Below are positions 35,672 to 47,399 of a DNA stretch of 64,000 nt, one piece after another; position 1 is the first letter of the stretch, and each line of letters opens with the position of its first letter. The translations under genes were made by a program, and so were the position numbers. The DNA is from Ischnura elegans. Its lineage: Eukaryota > Arthropoda > Insecta > Odonata > Coenagrionidae. The DNA lies in the NCBI RefSeq assembly GCF_921293095.1, contig NC_060250.1:12418001-12482000 (forward strand), written 5' to 3'. The notes below the pieces were generated by a model that worked only from the letters and a program-made list of their open reading frames with translations, ran no database searches and was not told the origin of the DNA.

Positions 35672-38392
35672 CTAAAACCAGATGAAAATTTAGACGAAGT
35701 CTGCTGTCCGTAATAAAATATAAGCGACCCGTGTTTGAAAGGTTATACCTCCATAATAAATGATTGGACGAAGACGAATGCACGGAGTAGCATAAAGGTT
35801 TTTTGATGCAGCGTTTGATGATTGGTCTCATTTTTTGCATTTTAACTTTATATATTTGCGTTACAATTGAAAAAAGAGCCCCATTTTATGGACTTCGCGG
35901 CGAGAGCTATAACTCTGGTGACGTGGAGCTTCATTTTCCCCTCCTATGTTAAAAGATTCTATTCAATTAATATAGCTTATAATATTTTTTAAATGAATCA
36001 CAGCGTTCCTAAGTAAATTTTTGAATAATTTGTGGGTCAAACCTAATATTATCTCATGTGAAAGGGATATGGAAAACCTCATTGTATACAAAATAGTCGT
36101 GGGATGGTTCTTTATTTCAGCTGCTGAATGTTTTGATATTCTTATGAAGAATGGATCAAATTAAAATGAGTCAAGTGAAGAGGAAAATAAATATCTTGTA
36201 AAAAATGTAAAATAAATCATCCAAATGATGGAAAATGTTATCGATTCCATTTCGAACTTTTCAGGGGTTGATTTTTGAATTAACTTTTCCTTACAATTTA
36301 ATTTTTGCAGATGCGGTTTTTTTCAATCATCCATTGTAAATAAAAACAGTAGGTATCTATGCGAAATGTGTACTCGCTGGAGAAGCTGCTCTGGTATTGA
36401 TTTGTCAATCTGGGAATGCCACCAATGCTTTTTGTTTGTGAAGTCACGACTCGTATTCTAATATCTAGAGGTCATCTCCACATCTTATTTTCTTGAATAT
36501 TTTCGTTCCGGGCACTTTTATCCAGCTAGCTTCTTTTCAAATTACTTTTTTAGGTTACGTGCATGAATATGGATTACTGGCTAGCTATACTAGTTTGGTA
36601 GGTAGTTCATTAAAGTTTCTAAATCTACCTGCTGCTTGTTATAACAACAATGAAATATCACTTAACTCTAGCATACTTTCTCATTTGTAGTAGTTAGGAA
36701 AGTTACATTTCATCGGTAAGAATCCACTCTTCAGTGCGGTTACATCTTGCAAAGTACAAAATGAGCAAGACCTCTTCTTTATTCTTCGCAGCTTGAATTG
36801 TTGCGCTTGGTGCTGAAAACACGAAGTTAAGCACACATGAAGTAGAAATTTCTTTAATTCATCGGTCCAAATCAGGAATCCTAGCGGGATATACCGCTTA
36901 ACTGCCACTAGAGTGGCAGTGGAAATTGAAAATTATATAATGTTGGAGACTTTCTATCGCTACGCCGAGGCGCGCCGTGGGGAATAAACCCACACGGCAC
37001 AGCAAACAGAAATCAGTTTGGGAAATTCATATTTGCTGAGTTTAACGCTGACGAGTGCTTCTATTATGGTTGAATAACTAGGGTGAGAAATTTATTGAAT
37101 AAGTTGAAAATAGCAATTAATTCTGCTGCTCGTCAAGTTTTTAATGATTTTGCTTTCTAACTCACCTGAAAACTGCGCTCTGTTTTTTGCTGATTGTGTC
37201 TGAATAAAAACATCTTTCGTCGAACATAATTCAGATTATTTTACCGGAAGTCAGTACAGCTATCAGAAGTGATATACCAGAGAATTTGGTATCATTGTGA
37301 ATTTAAATATTTCAACGGTGTGTAACTTCCTCATTCATTAGCTTTATTATGCAAATGTTATTCAGTGGATCTTATGTATTCCTCACGGTTGAATCGTACC
37401 AAAATATTTCATCTCGTGCGTGGATTAAAATTGTGCTATTTTTATGAGAGTGATGTCACCAAATACCGGGTAATTAAGACGAAGACTATGGCGTATGACT
37501 GTAAAATCTATAGTACATTTAACTCACAGTGTCTACATGCTTGACAGTTTGGTAGACGTCTTTATTCAATTTGAATTTTAATAGGTTCAAACTCAAGTTA
37601 GTTATTTTGAATGGCAAGGGGAGGAAGCATGCTGATTTATCTTCTCCGTTCTCCGATTAAAATGTAATTTGTCAATCCTGTCGCTGTTTGAGGTATTTGC
37701 TAGAGTAGTGGACGAGTACATTTCGTTTCCCCTTCTTGTCTTAACAATATGAGTTTACGCTCAGCCACTGTATTTTCAATTCGGCAATGGCTAATTCCTG
37801 TTTATATTACTATCATGAAAGCTGATTTAGCCTCATGATCGGCTCGTTTTCCGAAGGGCATGAGAAAGAAGGGCGAAATTATGATCCGTATCTGTGTTAT
37901 CTCTGTTACTATTTGTTGGGCGGTGGGTGAGGTATGGACTCTGAAGGCGAAAAATGGTTGATCAGGCATTACAAAGGGTGACAGTTTTTGGCATTGGGGA
38001 CTCCTTCAGCATCTTGTTGCGTGGTGCTATTGCAACAAATTACATTTAGCAAGGGGAGGTACCCAAATGTTACCAATATTCGTATTCAAACTTCGCTGTG
38101 TGATTGAAAATGAAATTAAAGGGGTCCGCAGTTTTAGTCAAGCGTCAAATCGGCCTTAGTTCTCAAAATATTACCGAAATAAAGAACTTGTACCACTCCA
38201 AACTGTATGCAACCCACGATATACCTACTGGATATTCTCATATACACTCTACCTCAAGCCTAGCGACGGTCTAGAAGACTCCGCGAATGTGAATGATAAC
38301 GAAAACGATCTGTGTGTGTTATTATTATTATTTATTCCTGGGGTAGAAGGCTTGATAGTTTTTATGCTCTCATCGTCACCTCATTTACTTTT
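35672..38392. other. unassigned sequence
   Basis: No gene or element recognised. An 18-bp hairpin (CTGCCACTAGAGTGGCAG) sits at 36902-36919. Open frames such as 36493-36690 (+) and 36681-36908 (-) carry no family motif. Confidence 0.45.
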
Positions 38393-38679
38393 CATCATCA
38401 TCATCATCATCATTTTTTTCTTCATTATCATCATTTGATATTTTCATATTTTCCTTTCCCCGTGGCTGCGTGGTCCTCTTCTGACTCCCGTCGGGCAGGC
38501 ACCGGGGGGAGCGATTCCAAGGGGCTGGTTACCGCAAGCTCTCACCCCCCTGCGCCTTTGATAGCCCGCCAGGAGAAGTGATGTAGTGTTAGCTGGAAAA
38601 TTAGGAAGAGATAGGAACTATTCTCTCCACACTTGGAATGAAGAGAACCTCGTTCAAACCACAGAAGGAATCAAAATGT

Positions 38680-41600
38680 TTTTGGATGCCATTTATTTTG
38701 CTGAAGTTTTTCTCTCTTTCAATTCTTTTCTTTATTTTTGAATTTAGCTTTTCTAAAATGTTAAGATCAGTAATAATTACCTTAAGAAACAGAGTAATTT
38801 CACTGTAAATGACGAACTTCGTTGTGGTAATGACGAAATTAGCAAGCCTGATGGCGATATTTGTACTTCCAGTTTTTGTGGGTTTCAATCCTGCATATAT
38901 TTCTTGCCTCAGGACTTTAGGTCTTCCTGTGAGTTTTTGATTATTTTCTTTATGATCTTCCAGATTTCCATTGTTTTACTGCAGTCGAAAGTGAGGTGAT
39001 ATGTCGTCCCTTCTTCTCCCTCACACCATGGACAGTCTGATGACTCCCTCATGCCGGCTTTTTCCAGGAAGATTGTGTTGGCCACCGCTCCGTGTGCTAT
39101 CCTCCAAGCCACATCACTTTTGTGTCCAAATGACGGCCATTTTCGAAACTCCCGCCATAGAACTTCATCCTCGGTACGATTGCATTTGTGGGGCCACTCG
39201 CGGGAGCGGCTTCCGTATATAACTTCTCTATAGACATCACTTTTATTGACTGGGAGGTCGAGTAATTTCTTCTGATAGGTGCTGTATATAAATAGACTTC
39301 TGGTCGGAGTTGATTGCGTGTTGCATCTGCGTTGCGTGGTTTGCTCAGAGAGTATGGGTGCATTTTTCCAAAAGGTTAGGAGATTTTCGTAGTACCGGTC
39401 TGTTTTTTTTGCTAACGTCATAGGATCGAGTTAGTAGGGCTTTAATTACATCAGTCTCTTTCAAGACTTTCTTTATCCTTAAGGACGCATATGAATGCCA
39501 GGGAGAGGTATCATCTCCGTATATTAGTCGCTGCACCTTTTGGAAAAAGAAACTTTGCAGTCTGGTGTTGACGTCGACCAGACCTAATCCTCCTTCCCTA
39601 ACTGGGGCGGTCACTGTTCTATTGTTCACCCAATGCTTTCTTCCTGACCAAACGAAGTTCGTTAGTAATGACTGGATAGTTTTTAATATTTTTTCCGACG
39701 GGCAAAAGGAATGGAGAGTATGCCATATTCTCGGGGCTATAAAACCATTGCATACCAATGCCCTTCCCCTGAGTGACAGTGCAGCAGCTCTGGGCGTCCA
39801 TAGGTTGACTCCTTTCGTAATGACCTCTAAAATGGATTTTTCATTGACCTCGTTCCCTTTGTCGACACCATTGAAGATCTCAATACCCAGCACTTTAAGG
39901 GACTCATTGCTCCAAGAGAAACCTAGAGGGAAGTCAGACCTTCCCCGCCAGGATCCCACCCAGAGTCCTTTCGATTTTTCTTCATTCAGGACGGCTCCTG
40001 AGAAACTTGCGTATCTGTTGAAGGCGGGTAGTATTTTTTGAGGTCTTCATCATCCTCTATAAATACCACCAGATCATCGGCATACGCACTGACGGTTAGC
40101 AATTTCCCAGTGGATGGTGGTAACTCTGGGTCCAGTGCTGGCATTCTCACTCCGTTGGGTGTTTTCTTCAGCGAAGCTAACAGGGGCTCCAAAGCAATGG
40201 AGTACAAGGGCCCTGAAAGAGGGCATCCTTGTCTGATCCCCTTAAAGAATGGGATCTTTTTCGTCAGTGAGTTGTTAACATTAATCACGCATTTGGCTCC
40301 ACTGTAGAGAGATTTGATGTATTTGATGAATTTCTCTCCAAAGCCCATACTTCTCATCGTTCTAAAAGAGAAAGGAGAGGAATATTCGGTAGAAAGCTTT
40401 GCTTTGGTCGAGGGATATTATAGCTAGGGGTTCATTTTCTTCGTTCCAATGTTTGACACTATATCTCACTGTAGCCATTCCATCGAAAATTGATCTACCA
40501 GGTACGCAATAACTTTGTTCCGAAGATATCACTTTATCCATTACTGCTGAAACCCGCGTGGAGAGAGCCTTTGCTATTATTTTTTAGTCTGTATTGAGAA
40601 GTGAAATAGGCCTCCAGTCACATAGATATAGAAGATCGCCTCTTTTATGCAGCCAAGTGATGTCCACTAAGGTGGTGGATGGAGGAAACACACTTCTTCG
40701 AGGGCGTTAACCACCATATCGTGAAAGGGGTCCTTCAGCTCATGCCAAAATGTGAGGTAGAATTCCGGTGTTAGGCCGTCAAAACCCGGAGCCTTGTTTT
40801 TATTTAGGTTTCTCATGGCGACAGCAAGTTCTTCAATTGATATTTGGTCTTCCAGGGCCAAATTTTCTATTTCAGGCAAACGGTTGTCAAATAAATCTTC
40901 GTTAAAAATATCCTGAGTATTCGTGGGCACTTCCGAGTGTATGCCGCTGAGCACTTCTTGCGCATTATGTAAGGAGTTCTTTTGCGTTATTACTGATCTT
41001 TCCATTTATACGCAGGGAGGTTAAACGCTTGGGATTACATTTTGTAGCCCATTTGGCCAGCTTTCCTTTTATAGGGGAGTCCATTTGAACTGTTTGCTCC
41101 CACACGATAGAACTAATTATTTTTTCCGCTTCGATGTCCATTTGTTCTTTTGAGTAGAAAAGATTAAGGTATTTTTTAAGTTTTCTCTTCTTGTAGTCCA
41201 TCGTATGTTCTCTTATCAGATATTTAATTCTCGACCATATCGAAGATAGTTTCGAATTTTTACCCAGTTGAGAGGCGCAAATTTTCAGAATTGATTTCAT
41301 GCTCTCTACATATTAGGTGTCCAGGAGAAAGCTATTGTCAAATCTCTAATACGGTCTCTTAGAGATAGGTTATGAATGTCGACACTCGACTGTGAGGGCT
41401 TTATGGTCAGAAAAAGACTCAATTAGTTTTATATTTTTCACCCATTGTAGCTGATTGGCTTTAACATAAATTCTGTCTAGCCTAGAACTGGAGTTGGGAC
41501 CATAAAAGGTGTGTCCTTTGTCGGTTAGATGCATTGACGGCCAAATATCTACTAGGTTGTGCTTCTGTATGATGGCACACAAAGTTTTTTTCCATTTTAG

Positions 41601-42098
41601 GTCTTCTTTCCTGATGGTTAGTTCTGTCCTCCTTTGAGAGTACAACATTGAAGTCGCCAGCTAAAAATATTTTGTCTAGAGCTTTTAAAGGGGAGTCTGG
41701 TATAATATCCCAATAATCGTCCAGAGCGTTCAATGAATTTCTTCGTTTGAATGTGCGCCGTAAAACACTATCACCGTGATGACGCACAGTGGGGGAAAAG
41801 CTTTTCTTAATTCGATCGCTTGCACGTAGCCTTCATAGATCTCAGTATTTACGGGTTGAAAAAGATTGGGGAGGCTTTTTCTAACACCGATAGCTGTCCC
41901 GGAATATTGGGACGTAGGTCCGTTAAAGAAAAAAAGAAAATCTAGATTTTCTACGTGAAAAGGAGGTTTTTCGGTGTTTACTTCTTGGAGTAGAATGATG
42001 TCTGTGTTATTTCGATCGAGAAAAGTGATTAAGTGGGCCCACTTGATGCTGCTTCTTATAGATTTTACGTTCAGTGTGGTGATATGAAGACTTTCCAT
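38680..42098 (-). pseudogene. Tx1/L1-like ORF2: endonuclease-reverse transcriptase
   Basis: The start is taken as the ATG at 42096-42098 (MESLHITTLNVKSIRSSIKW). The apurinic-type endonuclease shows IILLQEVN, GDFNVVL, SSSRLDRIYV and the terminal SDH. The RT follows with NLNKNKAPGFDGLTPEFY, then WRPISLLNTD with a stop replacing the next residue, SLDQSKAF, a HP...RQGCPLSGPLY block and the catalytic AYADDLVVFI (about 40065-40095). A C-terminal zinc-knuckle-like region reads VAWRIAHGAVANTIFLEKAG then CPWCEGEEGTTYHLTFDC (38950-39110), and a basic tail runs to about 38680. Frames change repeatedly (breaks near 41760, 41500, 41310, 41000, 40360, 39980 and 39400) and stops occur, so it is inactive although all domains are present. 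It copies its own RNA into nicked DNA in active relatives. Confidence 0.85.
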
Positions 42099-42717
42099 GA
42101 TTTAGAAATTGGCTAAATTAGACAAAAATCTGTCTCTTCAATCGTTCTCAAGATTGTGACTAACTACGCGCTGAAAGTTTTTTTTCCTTATATTGGCGTG
42201 AAATCTCGCCAGACGCACACTCAGTGCTCTAGACACTTGAGATTTTTCCGCTAGCGTTAAAAGGTGAAGATTGAATCTCTGGTATTGATTGTGAAAATTC
42301 TTCACTGCATTTTAAGGGATCCCTCCTCCTTTTTGTTTGGTCTAGGAACTTGAGAAACTGGGAACAGGAGATGGAGATCGAATCTCCTGCTTCGTCGAAT
42401 ATACTTTTTATGACGTTGACGTCCTGTGAGGCAATTGATATCTCTAGCTTATCCTGATCATCTGAGTTGTTGCCTTGATTACCCAGCCGCGAAGAGTCGA
42501 TTGAGACTTTGGATTCTTTCCCAGTTTCCTTTTCTTCTTGGAATTCTTAGGGCTTCCAGTTTCAGATGAGGAGGAGAAGATGGTAGACTGAGATTGGCGG
42601 CATTATCAATGAGGGATGATGTTGAGGGAGTCGGAAAGGAGAGTAGCATGGAATCGGCGTCTACGAGAGGAAAGTCAGAAGGGGCAAAAGGCTCAGAGGT
42701 TATATTCCGAGGCGCTG

Positions 42718-43692
42718 CACAGTGGGCTGAAATCGAAAAAAGCTGGACAAAAGTCCAAAATGACGTTTTTTGAGATAAAGACTTCAAACTTGGCGTAAAT
42801 ACTTATAAATGATTACCAACTATAGATGTATATGCCATTTTACATCAATACGATCCGTTACTGAGATACAGTGGCCCAAACATGACCAACTTTTTAAAAA
42901 CACGCGCGGTCTCGTTTTTCTTCAGAAACCTTTGAATTTAAGCAGGTGGTGTTGCGTTGGCATGATTTTTATGGAATAAAAAACGCAATATTCCTTTGAC
43001 TTGATGCTTTGCCTATACTTTCCATGAATTTTGAAGATTTTGGTTTCCGTTTGACTGGTTTTACAACGCAAAATGGCGGACCCGTTTTTCACGTGAAATT
43101 TGACATAAAGTAGACATTATCTTTCGTTTACGAAATATATAACTCAGGAAACTCACATCACGGTGTAAAGGAGAGATTTCTTAAGAATGCTAAGCAGAAA
43201 TCTTGGAAAAAAGTCTGCGACGAAGGAAATGAGAGCGATTTTTCGATCGCGAGTCAAGGCTGAGCTCCACGCCGCGGGACCCTGACGCTCGGTAACCGAG
43301 GTCGATGTTTCAAGTTTTTTGAAACTTTATTCTAGAAAATCGTCATTTTAAGCACAGAACCTAGTCATTAATGACCTAAAACACTATACTCATGACATTA
43401 GCAAGGATTATGGATCGACCGAATTGACCATTTAACGCGTTACTCGAGTGGAAATGCTTGGGATTGGATATTTGTCGGAACCATTCCACGAATAAGAAAT
43501 ATGCTTCGGGTATTGAAGTAGGGTTAAAAGATTGACTTGGAGAGAGAGAAAAACAAACTGTTTTCGCGAAATGCAACTACCGTTAACATTTTCCATTTCC
43601 ACCCTCGCCGAGGTGGTTCGCGTGGAAAAGGGCGTTTTATGACGACGTACAGTCTTTGAAGGTATTTAACAGATTCTTCTTCAAGGGTTTTT
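42718..43692 (+). repeat. left long terminal inverted repeat of Transib copy 4
   Basis: This arm pairs with 45788-46762 in inverse. The homology fades just inside TATTTAACAGAT...CAAGGGTTTTT. No family protein is recognisable inside the arm. Confidence 0.88.
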
Positions 43693-44179
43693 CCCTTTTC
43701 TCTACAAAAATACTTCAACTTGCAGTATTATTTTGAAATCGGTGAAGAAGTGCCGTTCTAGTTCTCCTAGTTTCGTGTCGTTCAGTAGTGTGATTGTCAA
43801 GTTCGTTTTGACGGCGCATTGATTTACCAGCTTGAATTTCGTAAGGTGAGTTTTTTTATTCTTTTCATTTCAAAGATGCGTTTGTTACAGTACAATTTCA
43901 ATGAAATCTTTTAATTACTTATGAATTTTGACTATTTTTGCCTCTCAGTAACCATGGCAATTATGATTCGTGTTCTCTAACATATATTTATAATTTTCGA
44001 TTCACCTCGCAGGGTTTCGAGTGCTTTTTGACGTACAAATGTATTCAAACCATTATGAAACTCGTTTTGAGTTTATTAATGAATTATTAGAAACGAAGGG
44101 AATTGCATCAAGATAAAAAATACACTTGTTGAATTTTTTGTAGCTGAGATTAAATGTTGAGAGCTACGAGGCTGCTCTA

Positions 44180-45350
44180 GATGGTCTCCGTGAATTACTT
44201 AAGTTGAGATTCTGGTCTAATTACGAAAAAATGTGGAGACAATATTACTGGAGCAATAAAAGATTTTAGTGCTACATATTCGGATCAACAACTATGGAGA
44301 TGAATGATTGGAGGGCAATATAGAATCGACTTGTAGGTGTGACCAAATATTGTTTTGGATTATCAACCTCACATTGCTACATCCGATTTTTTTAATGTGT
44401 GCTACACATATCGTACTAGATAGAATTAAAAAAAAATGTAGGTAAGGAAGAATACAACAAAGCTGGAATCGAGTTCAATGGTGAAAATGCCTACTAATTA
44501 CGGCTAACATTCTTTACAGGCCCGAGAATACCTGAAAACACTCCTTATAGAGAGAAAATTTAGATTTCAGAATGCTTTTAGAGGAAGGATGGGGTTTATT
44601 GTTGATGTTCCAAGGCCTGTATCAGGGAACTTGAATGACGGTAATACCGCAAGACGTCTCTTCGATTCCCCAGACTTGGCCGCTGATTTGACGGGCAATT
44701 GAGTAAATGTAGACTGCAATAGCGTTTGTAACCCATGCACTGTAAAGCAAGTGTAACATTCACGCATGTTTGCAAATGAAATGGTTAAATACTTCATCTA
44801 AATTATATGTTTTCACAGGAAAGTGTAATGTACCATCAGAAGAAAATTAATTTTTCATAAGTACAGGCATCAATGTTGACCTAATCAAACATTTTTCCAT
44901 CATTCTGAGAGCAATATCAAGTGGAATAACTCTAAATTATACAGCTTTCTCGGACTACTGCCAGAGAACTGCAGAGTTATTCACTAAGATGTATCCCTGG
45001 TGTTAAATAACAACCACGGTACATAAGGAGCTTCAGCATAGAAGCGATTTTGCAAAAGAGTTGATTCTTCCTATGGGAAAATTTTCTGAAGAAGCATTAC
45101 GAGCCCAGAATAAGGACACGCGTAAATTCCGCCTGAGATTCAACAGAAAGCAATCCAGATAGGGCACGAATGAAGACCTTTTTAAATGACTGTTAATAAG
45201 GTCTGATACATTTCTTTTCACCATCCTGGTATCAAGTCCGAGGAGACCGAAGGAAATACCAAAAGATTAAAGAGAACTGCTGATTTTTTATGGTAGTGTA
45301 GAAGAGGGATCAGACGCTAGTGACGGAATAAGTTCATCGGAGGATTGATG
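44180..45350 (+). pseudogene. Transib (RAG1-like) transposase, broken
   Basis: Family blocks appear in order on +. LRFWSNYEKMWRQYYWSNKR lies at about 44203-44265. FRGRMGFIVDVPRPVSGN with LNDGNTARRLFDSPDLAADL spans about 44575-44690 and is the NDGNTARRFF signature of Transib. YCQRTAELFTKMYPWC is at about 44955-45003, then TTTVHKELQHRSDF, then LPMGKFSEEALRAQNKDTRK (45067-45126), whose SEEA...NK block corresponds to the RAG1 region of the third catalytic acid. GTNEDLFK and LLIRSD follow, with a short acidic tail. In-frame stops occur after MYPWC, after KQSR and after DLFK, and more lie in the middle, so it is inactive. The N-terminal third and the two catalytic Asp blocks were not read with confidence. 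Confidence 0.85.
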
Positions 45351-45787
45351 GTAGAAACTCTATGAATGAAAATAAATACAATTCAGTAACTTTAAGGAAG
45401 AACATTTATGTGTGACATACATCTTTTCTATTTATATCGCAATTTATGATTCCGGATTGATTTTATTTGTAAGTTTAAGGTAATACATGGATTTCCATTG
45501 ATGGTATATTGTATTTTTATTTAAATATCCCTTTACGGATAGAGCCAAACATTATCAAACATTTTTCCAATACATATGTATGATTTGATTCTGAATTTTC
45601 ATTTATTGGACTTGCTCCCACGTATATTGTCTTTAAGATGGACGACCGAAAGTGAAATTTTACCTGGTCAGGTTACCTCTTCATCTTATATTTTATAATA
45701 ATATAAAAATAATGAGTTTAAATTTAACGGTATTTTCATTTTCACTAAAACATTCCCCTATTGCATACATCTTGGTCAGATTAAAAA

Positions 45788-46762
45788 ATTAAAAACCCTT
45801 GAGCGATCTGTTAAATACCTTCAAAGGCTGTGCGTCGTCATAAAACGCCATTTTCCACGCGAACCACCTCGGCGAGGGTGGAAATGGAAAATGTTAACGG
45901 TAGTTGCATTTCGCGAAAACAGTTTGTTTTTCTCTCTCTCCAAGTCAATCTTTTAACCCTACTTCAATACCCGAAGCATATTTCTTATTCGTGGAATGGT
46001 TCCGACAAATATCCAATCCCAAGCATTTCCACTCGAGTAACGCGTTAAATGGTCAATTCGGTCGATCCATAATCCTTGCTAATGTCATGAGTATAGTGTT
46101 TTAGGTCATTAATGACTAGGTTCTGTGCTTAAAATGACGATTTTCTAGAATAAAGTTTCAAAAAACTTGAAACATCGACCTCGGTTACCGAGCGTCAGGG
46201 TCCCGCGGCGTGGAGCTCAGCCTTGACTCGCGATCGAAAAATCGCTCTCATTTCCTTCGTCGCAGACTTTTTTCCAAGATTTCTGCTTAGCATTCTTAAG
46301 AAATCTCTTCTTTACACCGTGATGTGAGTTTCCTGAGTTATATATTTCGTAAACGAAAGATAATGTCTACTTTATGTCAAATTTCACGTGAAAAACGGGT
46401 CCGCCATTTTGCGTTGTAAAACCAGTCAAACGGAAACCAAAATCTTCAAAATTCATGGAAAGTATAGGCAAAGCATCAAGTCAAAGGAATATTGCGTTTT
46501 TTATTCCATAAAAATCATGCCAACGCAACACCACCTGCTTAAATTCAAAGGTTTCTGAAGAAAAACGAGACCGCGCGTGTTTTTAAAAAGTTGGTCATGT
46601 TTGGGCCACTGTATCTCAGTAACGGATCGTATTGATGTAAAATGGCATATACATCTATAGTTGGTAATCATTTATAAGTATTTACGCCAAGTTTGAAGTC
46701 TTTATCTCAAAAAACGTCATTTTGGACTTTTGTCCAGCTTTTTTCGATTTCAGCCCACTGTG
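45788..46762 (-). repeat. right long terminal inverted repeat of Transib copy 4
   Basis: This is the inverse copy of 42718-43692 and ends in the CACAGTG heptamer next to the CGCTG duplication. Confidence 0.88.
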
Positions 46763-47399
46763 CGCTGGTTCTTGGGTGGAGGTGGACTCAGTATCTGAGA
46801 ATAACAGCGGGGTGGAGGAAATGGAGGGTGTTTCTGGTTCTTGGATGATATTCCTCACCATCGATGGAGTGATTAATGGGGAGGGGTGAATGGAGGGTGA
46901 GGGCGACACGTGAGTGACATCGCTCACAGGTGAAGGTGCCAAGGAAGAGGTTTGGGGAGAGCGAATGCGTCTTCTAGCCGTTGCCTCTCCGTTTGCGTTG
47001 ACTCTATCGAAGGGGGCTGTGGTTGTTTCTGCTGGGGCTGAGGTTGGGAGGATTCCTCCGTTCGACTGCGCTCCTGTTGCTGAGAGGAAGGCCTCTCGAG
47101 GAAAGTGGGGCACGCAGCCGCATGGTGACCTGGGGGTCTATTCTGGTTCTTTCTGGCTATAGCAACCGCGATTTATCGGAAAAATTGGCGAACGGTGACT
47201 AAATTCATATTCTCGTTTTCATTCGTTAGGTATTTCGCCAGATAAGCTTCGCTTAGTTCCTCTGGCGACGAAAAAGTTATTCTCGTTCTGTCTGGCGAGC
47301 AATTATCGAATGTAAACATTCGCCAAGAGCGAATTTTGCTAACGACGACAGTGAAGTCGCTCTAGCGACTCGGCGAAAGAATTGATGAGAGAACGACTC

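Larger units (their letters stand above)
42718..46762 (+). mobile_element. Transib DNA transposon, copy 4, with about 975-bp inverted repeats
   Basis: CACAGTG lies at both extreme ends (42718-42724; inverted at 46756-46762), followed inward by GGCTGAAATCGAAAAAAGCT and GGAC. The 5-bp duplication CGCTG is perfect (42713-42717 and 46763-46767). The inverted repeats run 42718-43692 and 45788-46762. They look almost identical: each encodes the same 66-residue frame (43376-43576 on -, 45904-46104 on +), and only scattered single-base differences were seen, for example near 43166/46309. The 2.1-kb centre holds a broken Transib transposase on +. The element interrupts ORF1 of the Tx1-like LINE. Transib TIRs are normally tens of bp, so arms of this length are unusual. 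Confidence 0.92.

Noticed and set aside
36902-36919. Hairpin CTGCCACTAGAGTGGCAG considered as a transposon end
   Set aside because: It is a single palindrome with no partner copy or TSD found.
38960-39120. Cys/His-rich text considered as an independent zinc-finger gene
   Set aside because: It is the C-terminal zinc-knuckle-like region of the Tx1/L1-like ORF2, in order and on the same strand.
41785-41791. A CACAGTG heptamer preceded by GACG, followed by GGGGGAAAAG
   Set aside because: It lies inside the LINE endonuclease reading frame, has no partner end and no TSD; a chance cryptic heptamer.
43376-43576. 66-codon frame found identically at 43376-43576 (-) and 45904-46104 (+)
   Set aside because: It is duplicated because it lies in the inverted repeats of Transib copy 4; no family motif, so not called as a gene.
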